64,000 bases of DNA from NCBI GenBank assembly GCA_963556145.1, contig OY744467.1, positions 3,410,001 to 3,474,000 of the forward strand, read 5' to 3'. Positions 46,636 through 56,900 of this stretch are shown in pieces. The notes below the pieces were generated by a model that saw nothing but the letters and a program-made list of their open reading frames with translations, had not been told where the DNA came from and searched no databases. Origin of the DNA: Hygrocybe punicea (Eukaryota > Basidiomycota > Agaricomycetes > Agaricales > Hygrophoraceae). The first letter of the stretch is position 1; every line of letters starts with the position of its first letter. The translations under genes and the position numbers were made by a program.

Positions 46636-47973
46636 TTTAATTAAGACAGGGCCATCCAAGCCTTTGATGGGATCTTCAGCAGTTAACCGCTCTGTTTGTG
46701 TCACATCTGGGTTTCTTAATATCTTCAAGTCTGCGTTGACATTAGAGAGCTTTAATAAATCTTTAATTGAAGTCAATTGACCACATATCGCACATCCTGA
46801 TTCTGATATCTGATCAGGTGACATATCTTGACATGCGTTAGCTATAATTGTATGTTGTAGAGCAGCTGTGAGAGGTGGAGGTGGAAATATGTTTTTGTGT
46901 TTATTTTTGTATTTCTGTTCTGACTTTGCATGATTTAATTTATATTCTACACCTTTTTTTTGTTGGTATTTTGTCACAGAATGTGAGTTGTTTACTTTGT
47001 ATTCTACACCTTTTGTTTGTTGATATCTTGTTACTGATTGCATATTTTTTACTTTGTATTCTATATTTTGGCTTTGATATCGTTTCACTGCTCTTGCATT
47101 AGATGCCTTTGATTCCTTATTTAAAACTTCAATATCTATGACATCAAATACAGGTAGATATTGAGCACAACTTGCACATATATGGCTCTTGATTGAAGTT
47201 TGAATATCTGCCTTATGAGATCTAGCATATGTGACAATATTATGAGCTGCTGCAATGGACTTTAGTTGATCTGTTGTTAATTGTGGTAATAACACATCCC
47301 ATGGCACAAAACATGTTAATGTATTTAATGTATCAGTTCTTGTATCTGATTGTTTTATATATTCTCTGAATTTGAATTTCACATGAGTAGGATATCTTAT
47401 GGAATTTGATAAATAAGGAGACAGCTCATTAAATATGAACAACTTTGATCCACCACCAACAATATTATGCATATTTGTATCGTTCTCCTTGGTATTATCA
47501 TTAGAGCAATATTTATTATCTGATGCAGATTCATGTTTCAAAGCAGTGGTACATATGACATTAAGACCTATAAAATATTGTGAATAATATACCAGAAATA
47601 CTTGAAAGATAAACAATAAACTATATATCATTAATGTTTGATATTTTTGCATATATACTGCAAAGTCATGTGCTACATACATGTTTTGTAGCAGCTTTAG
47701 ATGTATTCTTTGACACTTCCGGGGAAGTATTTCATGCACAAATAATGAGTCATGCATGGATGCATTGACATATAGAAGAAGTCGTACATAGAATTCAATA
47801 ATAAATGATAGTTCTTTGTTGGGCTTTAAAATCCAATGGTTTGAACAAATGTGATCTAGGTCAGGAAGACATTGTACTGTTTCTTCTGTTATATGAGAGA
47901 TATCATGAGAAAAATGATAATCTCCACTATTGTTTAATATTCTCCTGTGGGGCACATGATGAGAGATAATCAC
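46633..47973 (-). pseudogene. H4 polyprotein N-terminal region
   Basis: A 446-codon frame. It includes the shared block IHLKLLQNMYVAHDF, a cysteine pair (CASCAQ), about four copies of a 17-residue repeat (YQQTKGVEYKVNNSHSVTK) where H3 has its 19-residue repeats, and CAICGQL. It ends at the TAG 46633-46635, after which the reading continues in frame into 46599. The last N-terminal codons overlap, in another frame, the repeat frame at 47927-48904. Confidence 0.75.
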
Positions 47974-48904
47974 ACATTGTCTGTGTCCTTGAAATCAATT
48001 TCTGTGGTGCAGACCTATATATAGAATGATAGAAAAACACTATATCCTGGCATGCATTAGCTTGATAATTGAATAGCCTGTCTTGGGACACATGAGCAAA
48101 ATGATAAGGAGATATTTGTGTCGTTAAACTCAGGTTCTGCAGTGCATGAACAGAATGATAAAAAAGCACCATATCCTGGAGTGCATCGGGTTGATAATTC
48201 AAGAGCATGTTATGGGACACATGAGCAAGATGATAAGATGATTGTGTTTTTACACTCAAGTTCTGCGGTGCATAAACAGGATGATAAAAAAGCACCATAT
48301 CCTGGGGTGTATCAGGACAATGATATAACACCCAGTCTTGGGACAGATGAACAAGATGATAAGAAAATATTTGTGTCCTATCCTGGGGTGTTTCAGGACG
48401 ATAGTATAACACCCTGTCTTGGGACACAGCAAGACGATAAATAGATATTTGTGTCCTATCCTGGGGTGTGTCAGGACGATAGTATAACACCCTGTCCTGG
48501 GACACAGCAAGACGATAAATAGATATTTGTGTCCTATCCTGGGGTGTGTCAGGACGATAGTATAACACCCTGTCTTGGGACACAGCAAGACGATAAATAG
48601 ATATTTGTGTCCTATCCTGGGGTGTTTCAGGACGATAGTATAACACCCTGTCTTGGGACACAGCAAGACGATAAATAGATATTTGTGTCCTATCCTGGGG
48701 TGTGTCAGGACGATAGTATAACACCCTGTCTTGGGACACAGCAAGACGATAAGTAGATATTCGTGTCCTATCCTGGGGTGTGTCAGGATGATAGTATAAC
48801 ACCCTATCCTGGGGTGTATCAGGACGATAGTATAACACCCAGCCTTGTACCTTATGGACAAGGCCATGAGATGTTTCTGTTGTTATGAATAGGTCAGCTA
48901 ACAC
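47927..48904 (-). repeat. 78-bp tandem array forming a repetitive N terminus of H4
   Basis: The unit is 78 bp (26 codons) with about six good copies between 48300 and 48850 and decayed copies beyond. On the minus strand it reads QDRVLYYRPDTPQDRTQISI and so on, without stops. The frame meets the next one near 47.95 kb by a frameshift or an unrecognised intron. H3 has an unrelated-looking 27-residue array at the matching place. It may be coding or a leader satellite. Plus-strand frames in it are shadows. Confidence 0.6.
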
Positions 48905-49440
48905 AAATGCGATTGGTCAGAAGTTATATACTCGATGATGCATTTGTGTCTATGATTCTTATCAGCTTCAAATGACTACGGGATCTTGAAATATATACCA
49001 GCAAACATGTCCGCATCATCTGTATATGCCATATGATACGGGTCAATTGAACTAGCCTATACTCTCGATAGATATTAGTTGCGGCAAGACAGCAATCTAG
49101 TTATGACACCCACCTTAGCACTGTTCAAATGACAAGATGGAGCAGGAAAAAGCAACAATAATAGAAACACAACACAGTGGAACAACATGGTATGCAGGCA
49201 AGAGTATTGAAACCGTTGAGTTTAATTTTCGGAGTTTAGCTTTCAGAGTAAGAAAAACTCTTAGTAATCAGACAAGAACAATATGCAGACCGGCTGGCAA
49301 TAATTTAAAACATGAATACAAAAATGTACAGGCTAGGGTATCAACAGACAATTCCAGACAAAGACGAATCCAAAGGGGGGTGGAGGTGGTACAGGTATAT
49401 TACAAGGTATTCAGCGACAGATATTGGAGATAATCAAATA
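48905..49440. other. No gene seen between H4 and gene A2
   Basis: The upstream end of H4 must lie in or near this stretch, but no terminal hairpin is visible. A plus-strand frame at 49137-49433 has no features of a real exon. Confidence 0.4.
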
Positions 49441-52196
49441 CTACTCATTGCATGATGCGAGGATGACAACCCATTGCACGTTGAGTGACAACTGCGTGGA
49501 AAGCTCTTTGCCAACCCAAGTATTCGCGGTGTATCCAATAAGACAGACGCTGCCAGATAAATCGTCAGTCCAAGGATTCAACGTTGTATCTAGAAGTTGC
49601 AGTTGATTCGTGTTGAAGTTGCCCTTTCTCCCATCGTAAATTGGAACTGAGTTACATACATAGCACATATTAATGATTGGTAACACAATTTAATGAAATA
49701 CGACAACTCACCATGGTCATCAAAATTGAGAGCACCCTTCACTGCTCCAGTCCTCAATGATCCGGCTACTTTAACAGGTGATTTGGCAGGTGAGCCTTTA
49801 GCCAACAAACGGCTGAATCCTTGCTGAGAATGGTCTATACACAACTCAGCAATCATATTAACAAAGTTAATCATGGTTTACCTCCACCGTCCTTAGGCTT
49901 GGCTCTGGTGCTGATGGATATCGCATCTTCATAGATCTGGGCATGAAGTTCTTTGGCCTTAAAAACCATACAAAAGAAGGCACAGAAGCGTTCCCACTCC
50001 TGGGTGCACAAAGTGCCGGTTATCTGGCGGAACATCCCTTGAGGATCACGCTCATGCAAATTGGAGGAGTTGACAGCAAGAACGGAAGTGAAAACGGTGT
50101 AGAGAAAATTGTGGGGAGCGTTCGCTTGAATGGCATATCTTGTGCTCCGAACAGAATCAGAAGATGCAGCGGACTTGACAATAGAGGGTGATGCACGTGA
50201 GGGATTAACAAAGATCCCAGCTCTCGTGAACGTAATGGCCTTGATGATAACACTATTAATTATATTGGTGAGTAACTACATCGGTATATTTTTCAATGTA
50301 ATAAAATAAATCTCACTCGATATTGACACCTGGACAAACATCAGGAATTAAGCTCAAATAAAAGGGACCCATGAGATTCGGTCCATTGTTTGATGTGACA
50401 AGTGTACCAGCACTTGATCGAACATGTGAGTTAGAATAAGACTTGAGAAACAACATACACACCGGAGGTGAGGAAGATTTCCATATGTGTCAGCAATGAA
50501 AGGATCAAACAGACCCGGGTCAGTGACTTCACAGTCCAATGGTGCCTTCTCAGTAGTAGGATTAACAAACGAATCACTATTACCTAATCAGCTGCCATAT
50601 AGAATTAGATACGCAATACGTACGCTTCAGGCAAATCCTCCATATACACAAGTTTCTCCTCCTGGTCGGTGACTTTCTTCTTGCCCTTGGATACTGGCCT
50701 GGAAACTAATCAAATGGTGAACATGATCAACGATGAAAAACTAAACTTGTTCTCAGTTGTCCTCTGATATACTGGAACCATATTCTCACTGGGTGTCGCT
50801 GGTTTGAATTTGCTCTTCTTGACCACAGTCCTACAGAAATATAAGCGTAACTCCAGAGATGAAGACAGCTCCTACTTGGTATTCTTGCCTGAAGAACGTA
50901 TCATAGCTTCATCGTTTGAGCCCTTTGATTCATTGGTGATGTTTGACGTTTCTTGTACACGTACTCTGGTATGGTGTGAATCAAGTATACCTATGAAGCA
51001 TCAGTTTGAATAACTCACCGCTCCTTTCTTCCTTTGACATGAGGACTACAGAATATTAGTATTGATGCATGGATACAGTAACATATGAGCGACAAACTTG
51101 ACCAACTCAATATCGCTATCACTGTCCACAACCCTGTGAAGGATTATAAGGGAAGTACCACACAGAATCAACACAAACTTACTTTGCACGATTAGTACGT
51201 GCCACTGACTGATTATCCTCAGAAATATTGTCAGTAGCCGTATCATCCGGTACAGGAAGACTATTGATAACATCTCCTCAGCACATATCCACAAATGTAA
51301 AGTGGCATACCCTTCAGATTCTTCAGCGTCAACATCAATTAATGCAGAGTCAGACTGATGGCTGATAGATGGTAACAGATATACGGTTAATATAGTGTAT
51401 TTGCAATCATATGATACATACCCTTTTGCTTTCTTTGTGTTAGATTTAACGCTAGTAAATGTCCCATCAGCATGTTCATGTTAACAGATAATGCAAAAGC
51501 GGTTGGTGCTTACAAAAATACATCATCCTCATCCTCATCCTCATAAACCAATGGAACATCTTTGGACTTGGACTTCTTGTTATTTCTAGATTTGCAAAGT
51601 CAGCACATGATAAAAATGGCTAAGTCATTTACGCATGCATACAAAGACTTTTGGCGTTTGTTAACCCTATTGTGTGCTAAACCAATGACCTAGAATACAC
51701 AAAGGTGGCACTTACGGTAGCTTTGCAATAGGCTGACCTTCAGAGTCAGACTCAGATACAGCGCGTTTCTTGGAACGCTGGATGGATCGGGAAGCCCTTG
51801 TAGGAGTGGACGGATTAATCTTTGATGACACATCTCTGTTTAGAAATGAGTGGATGAGTGGTCGGTCACTAAGGCAAGAACAAGTAGATACTTGATGACA
51901 TTGTCACCGTCCGATTCCCCTCTATTTAATGTAAGTTGTGAGTTGATGTGTAAAGTCCTGAACAACATACAGTACATCCATGTCACTGTAGAAACATCTT
52001 AGTAAGTAGTGACGTGTAGAAGTTTAATGAATACCTGGAACCATATTCACGCTCGTTGACTTGCTTGGTTGCTTTTTTACGAGAAATAGATCTAATTCAA
52101 AGCAATCAGTCCCAGGTGGAATAGTTATGCTAAATCAGAAATGAAAACATACTTGGAGCTTTGCTTTGTTGCAGCACGACGGGACATGGATGACAT
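49441..52196 (-). CDS. Gene A2: many-exon protein of the A/B pair
   Basis: The start is MSSMSRRAATKQSSK (ATG at 52196; a second ATG at 52187), followed by a GTATGT donor. Many short exons follow, rich in Lys, Ser and Asp: SISRKKATKQVNEREYG; SDMDVL; RGESDGDNVIK; RDVSSKINPSTPTRAS and on to KKRAVSESDSEGQPIAKL; SKSKDVPLVYEDEDEDDV. The conserved C-terminal exons are MFRQITGTLCTQEWERF, KGALNFDDHG and VPIYDGRKGNF..IGYTANTW..LSLNVQWVVIL. The stop is at 49441. At least twelve exons are likely, and not all joins were verified. The charged N terminus looks like a nuclear, disordered region, and the C-terminal block is probably a beta-rich fold. Function is unknown. It is divergent from B2. Confidence 0.65.
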
Positions 52197-52598
52197 GATA
52201 CAGTAAAATACAAGGACAAGTTTGTTTTCAATAACCTCTTTTTACAAATAATGATACACATGTATCACGTGTACCAGGAATGTAATCGTCTTTCCAGCAT
52301 ATTCTACAAGACGTGATGTATCACGTGTACCAGAAATGTAATCGTCTTTCCAGCACATTCTACAAGACATGTGCTCAACAAATTGTTAACTGTACAGAAT
52401 GTTCATGTGTAGTGCGACAAATACAGATTGCACATTAATGAGGCGATTTTATCTGGTTAAAGTATATATTAGAGGAGAACAGCCAGAGACCTAATCAATG
52501 CTATTTGTTACAAGACATACCAATATGAATATAATCCAACGTGCGAAAATCTGCATATATAGTCTGTATACGCAAGTACCTCCCTCCCATAGCAATCT
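52197..52598. promoter_or_regulatory. Bidirectional promoter region between A2 and B2
   Basis: About 400 bases separate the two start codons, so both promoters must lie here. A 34-base direct repeat is visible: ATGTATCACGTGTACCAG at about 52260 and 52318, followed in both by AATGTAATCGTCTTTCCAGC. Each copy has a CACGTG E-box core. A TATATATTAGAGG sequence near 52460 could serve B2. The E-box pairing is seen; its regulatory role is inferred. Confidence 0.5.
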
Positions 52599-53741
52599 AT
52601 GAATAAGTTTTATGAGCTGGTAGCTGCTGGTGAGTAGAAGAATTTTATACTGTCATAGCTTGATTCAATCATATAATTACAGGTGAAAAACTGGAACTTG
52701 AAGCCTCCATACAGTATAACGGTTCCAAGCAAGCTAGCTATCTCTGCACGTTGACTAAAGTAAGAGCCTGAATATCTTTGCGACACAGCAAAAACTTAGC
52801 TGCATACAGGCTGATGGCCTTCTTGATTCACTGCAAGTCCGCTATAAGAAAGACCGTCATCAGTACCAACTTGTAAAGGGGGGACTGGGAGAAGGACCTG
52901 AAGAAGTAGTATTACGTCTGACAGGCATCCTCACTCACTGTGAACTACCACCAGTTCTCAAGCTACCCAGGTATTTTCAGCACAATGACGTGAATGAAGA
53001 ACTTACTCAAATTTCAGGAATCCAATGCGTATTAGGCAGGCAATACAATTGACTGGTTTGGATACCCACAAGTACAAGGTGGCTTTGGAGGGTATATCAG
53101 CAATTTGTTCGACCTTTGCCAAGCATATGCGTTCAGACACATTAAAAGACTGGATGCCTGATATGTTCGAGGAATGGATTGTTGTAGGAGCTGGCAACCG
53201 ATATTTCAGCACTGGTGCAATTGCGGCATCCGCTGAAGTTGTACCTTTCAACAACCTTGTTGATCCTGATGGAATTCTGGCATCTGTAGATTCCAAGTAT
53301 CGCCATACTGTGGATAATGAAGTTGGCTATTTTCAAAGGGCGACAAAGGATGATGGTAGCTTCCGGTAAGGTTTACAGTTATATGAAATTTCCCATGTCA
53401 AATACTCTACCTTAGATATACCCGCATGAATCCAACCAATATTTCTGTCGGAGATATTGTGGAAGCACGACTTTCATTCTTGGTAGTCCGTCTTGCCAGT
53501 GGTGATAAAAACAATGTCAGCAAAGATTTTAGACTTGTGATTGTGCTTCGATCGCTTGCCTTGATTGACAATACATTCACAAAGGTTGGAAATCAAATTT
53601 CATTGTCTGTTGTTATCCCAATTGTTAATGTCTTATCAGAAAGCTGCGCTTGCACAAGCACAAGCATTGTTTCAGAAGCCCAAAGTTTTAAAGACATTAA
53701 AGAGGAATGCGGACTTTTCTGAGGATGAACAAGAGACGTAG
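52599..53741 (+). CDS. Gene B2: 295-residue partner of the A/B pair
   Basis: Six exons join in frame: 52599-52629, 52683-52759, 52810-52970, 53018-53365, 53416-53584 and 53640-53741 (31, 77, 161, 348, 169 and 102 bases). The first three lengths equal those of B1. Conserved blocks with B1 are EEVVLRLTGILTHCELPP, DPDGILASVDSKY, NEVGYFQRA and the strand pair VEARLSFLVV..LVIVLRSLALID. The C terminus is basic then acidic (KTLKRNADFSEDEQET). No enzyme motif is seen. It may be a binding protein working with A2. The intact frame over six exons argues for function. Confidence 0.8.
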
Positions 53742-53943
53742 TATGAGACATTTCAGATATTTAACACTGTTTAATCAAAGACTCAATCATATAAAATCTT
53801 CGGTTTAATCACAAACAGACAAATTGAGTAGTAGTAGCACAAAATACATGCATAACAAAACATGTGAAACTCGATATAAATCATGGGACCGCATCACATA
53901 CAAGTACAGTAAGATACATTAATGTTACAACCAAGTCAAAAGT
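53742..53943. other. Short convergent gap between B2 and the chromodomain gene
   Basis: The two genes end toward each other with about 200 bases between. An AATAAA-type signal is not obvious on either strand. Nothing else is seen. Confidence 0.4.
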
Positions 53944-56900
53944 TCAAGTGACGTATTCAGAATTTAGGGCAATGGAACTAAGAAGCTGAAGAGGTGATAT
54001 GAGAACCAATAACAAATATATAAGAGATATCTTACCGTCAACCAAAAGCTCTGTCAGACGATCCTGACTCATTTTAAGAGGAATTGGAAAAAGGGATGCA
54101 TCGTCATGATTAGCACCCTTTGCCCATGTTACCTTACCAGCCGCTACATCTCCAAGCCCAACCAGACTGGCACCCTGACCACAATTGTACACCAAGCGCT
54201 TATCCCAGCGAACGACTTTGCACAGTATATGCTCCACAAAAATGACACCACAACCGATGTCAAATCCCATTGAAGACCGATCACGCTGCGACAGGTTATC
54301 ATCAAAGTGTTTGAACACACATTTGAATGATGTGTGGGTCCTGTGGAGAGATGTGACATCGAATCCTAGTTCCTGTAGACCGCGATAAGCACCAGCCTTC
54401 TTCATCTTCCATATCCAGGCTGTTACGTCTTCTACAAGAGGAGGCGTGCAGAGGCATGCTAGTGTGAGATTATTTGTGAGTTGAAACGCAGTAAGGGAGG
54501 ATTGTGTTGTTGATCCTAAGCCAGCTACACTGAGCTTGCAAATAAACTGATGCATATCGTTCCATGTCGGTTTATTTCCTGTGAAGGAAGCAGGGTCTTG
54601 GTTGAAAAGCGGTCCAAGAAAGTTCGTCCACCTGGTCTGAAAATCATCACTGAAGAGTTCAGTAAAACGATTCACCAGAGGATCTCGATGGGGGATTTTT
54701 GAGAATAGACTGAGCTGACTGGAAGGCTGACCCCATATGGTTGGTGAGTCAAAATGAATATACCCTAAGGCTGCCTGCTCGCGTCTGTTCAGGGCAAAAA
54801 AGCCGGTTTTCTTCTTTGTATCGCCTGCTTTACTCGTCTTGGTCTTGGATGAAGATGGTGATATGGGATTATAGCGTAGATCGGTGTAGAAATGCGAGTT
54901 TTTCCTGACAATTTGATCAAAAGTCTCTATACATTCCTCCAGTGAATCGGACCAGAATGTGACGCTGTTCAAAAACTTGACGGTGTCCTCACATTGAGAA
55001 CTAACCATAAACACCAATGCATTGGCCAAACCTAGTCGTCCGGTGAGTTGCCTGGCTGGCAAGTGTTTTGCAAACAGAATCGCATATGGGCTGGCATGAC
55101 GGAATGGGTAAGTCTGACTAAGTGTATGTGTCCGTTGGTACTTCGGCTTCGTTTGGCCTAAGAGAACGCGATTGAGATGGAGGTCTTGAATGCCCTTTCC
55201 ATGATCCACAGATAAAGCTTCACGGCAGATTAAAGCAAGAGCACCAAAATGTGGCGCCTTGGAATCTGTCAATATGTCCTCCAATTTCTTGATGGGAAGA
55301 GCAGGCTTGAGTGGGGACCGTGGAATGCATTTCTTCTTGGATCTCGATCCCTTGGACGCCCCACCTGGCAGAGCAGAAAGACTCCTATCACCGAGATCCA
55401 CCAGAGCACCACTAACCAACTTTCCAATGTAATCACACCAATCTGCTATCTTTGGTTTAGCGGCCAGCAAATCCTCAACATGAGTAATGAGAGGTTCCAT
55501 AGTACTTGCATAATCCCGAATGAGTTTACTGGCGAATGCGTCATCCTTCTGCAGGTTTTTGGTAAACATCCTGGCTGGACTGGATAGGAAATTGCGGATG
55601 CCATCAGATGCCAGTATGCCCTCTCCAACAATATCAACTAATGCCATAACAATCCCACCTCGAACAATTGAGCGGTCAACTACATTCTTGTTCCGAGTTG
55701 TCTTTGAGTCGTTAGGAATTTTACGACGTCGAGAGGTGTTGAACAGGTTATCCGCTGTATCAAGTGAGGGGATGATAAGTGCATCACACCACAGCGCAAA
55801 GAGGACTTCTGAAACAATGGCATAAAGTGCTGCATCACCATTGTTGATGGTCCGATTCACAATTGGCAGAGGTGTGACGGCAGAAGAACTGGACTTGATG
55901 CGATTGTCAACAAAATGGGAGGGTATGAGTGAAAGGCTTGTGAAATCGTCATTGAACTCGAGATGAGGAGTCGGTAAATTGGTTGTCTTTGCTGAGGTCT
56001 TGCGTTGTTTGGTTGTATGACTAACAATACTTTGTTGTCGAGTACGAACACATGTGACATATTGTATGACATGGTTGACGCAGTTTGCAAATGATGGGAA
56101 AGTAGCGTTAATTGTGTGTTCTCAATGACTGTTAGCCACCTGTCGCGCCAGATGTGGGCCACTTTCTTCATACCACTGAAAGAACACCAAGTAGGAACGA
56201 CACATCTGCCACTGGATAGCTCTTTGGAGAAAATGCAGTTTTTCAGATTCCACCATCAGGGCAGGGAGAATATCGACTGAGCCAACGATCTGTTCCAAAA
56301 TTAGGGTGGCTTCATCATTTGGTGATACGTTGGTGTACTTTGATTCTGGTGCAAGTTCCATAAATGCTGTGACCTGATTGTCAAGGTCAAGACGATCACG
56401 AAGAAGCTTGACAATGGTATTGGAATCCATAGGCTTGCCAACAAGGTTCTGACCAGCATCCAGCGCAATAGCTTCCTCTTGGAGTCTGGCCACATCAAGA
56501 AGTATATCGAGCATCTTGAAGGATGTATCAGGCACAGGACCGAGAAACTGTGAAACCACAGGCATAACAAGCATGCCTGTAGTTACAGAGGAACTTGGTT
56601 GCTTTGTGGGTGGGTCAGTTATGATGTCGGGTTGAGGGCGTGCAGAAGATGTATTCTTTGGCTTTGGGTCTTGGTCGTCAACCCAATCCTCATCCGAAGT
56701 GTCGCTATCATCATCGGACCCAGCTGATGACACCAGTTCATGTAAGGGACGAACATTGTTCTGGGGATTCCTATGAAACTCCTTGAGAAGGCAGGGAGCA
56801 GATTTTCTAAATCCAAAAGATTACAAAGATATTGGTATGGAATAAAAGAAACACATACGCAATTCCCTTATGCTCATACCACAAGTCCTCAGATGGTCCG

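Larger units (their letters stand above)
39672..48904 (-). mobile_element. Helitron H4, nearly complete
   Basis: The CTTGGGGAAGTGGGCCATCG end lies at 39672, inserted in H3. The coding strand runs from about 48.9 kb down to 40222. Between 40222 and 47973 a single frame of about 2,580 codons is interrupted only by a TAG (46633-46635) and a TGA (43471-43473). This is the best preserved Helitron here and the model for reading H1 and H2. E1 and E2 contain its 3' end in slightly diverged form. I found no hairpin end between 48.9 and 49.4 kb, so that limit is open. Confidence 0.8.

Noticed and set aside
48118..48444. Plus-strand repetitive protein over the H4 array
   Set aside because: The minus strand is open over the whole array and joins the Helitron coding region; the plus frame is its shadow.
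39672..48904. H4 as an active autonomous element
   Set aside because: Two nonsense codons and a frame change near 47.95 kb interrupt the polyprotein. Activity would need readthrough or sequencing errors at all of them.
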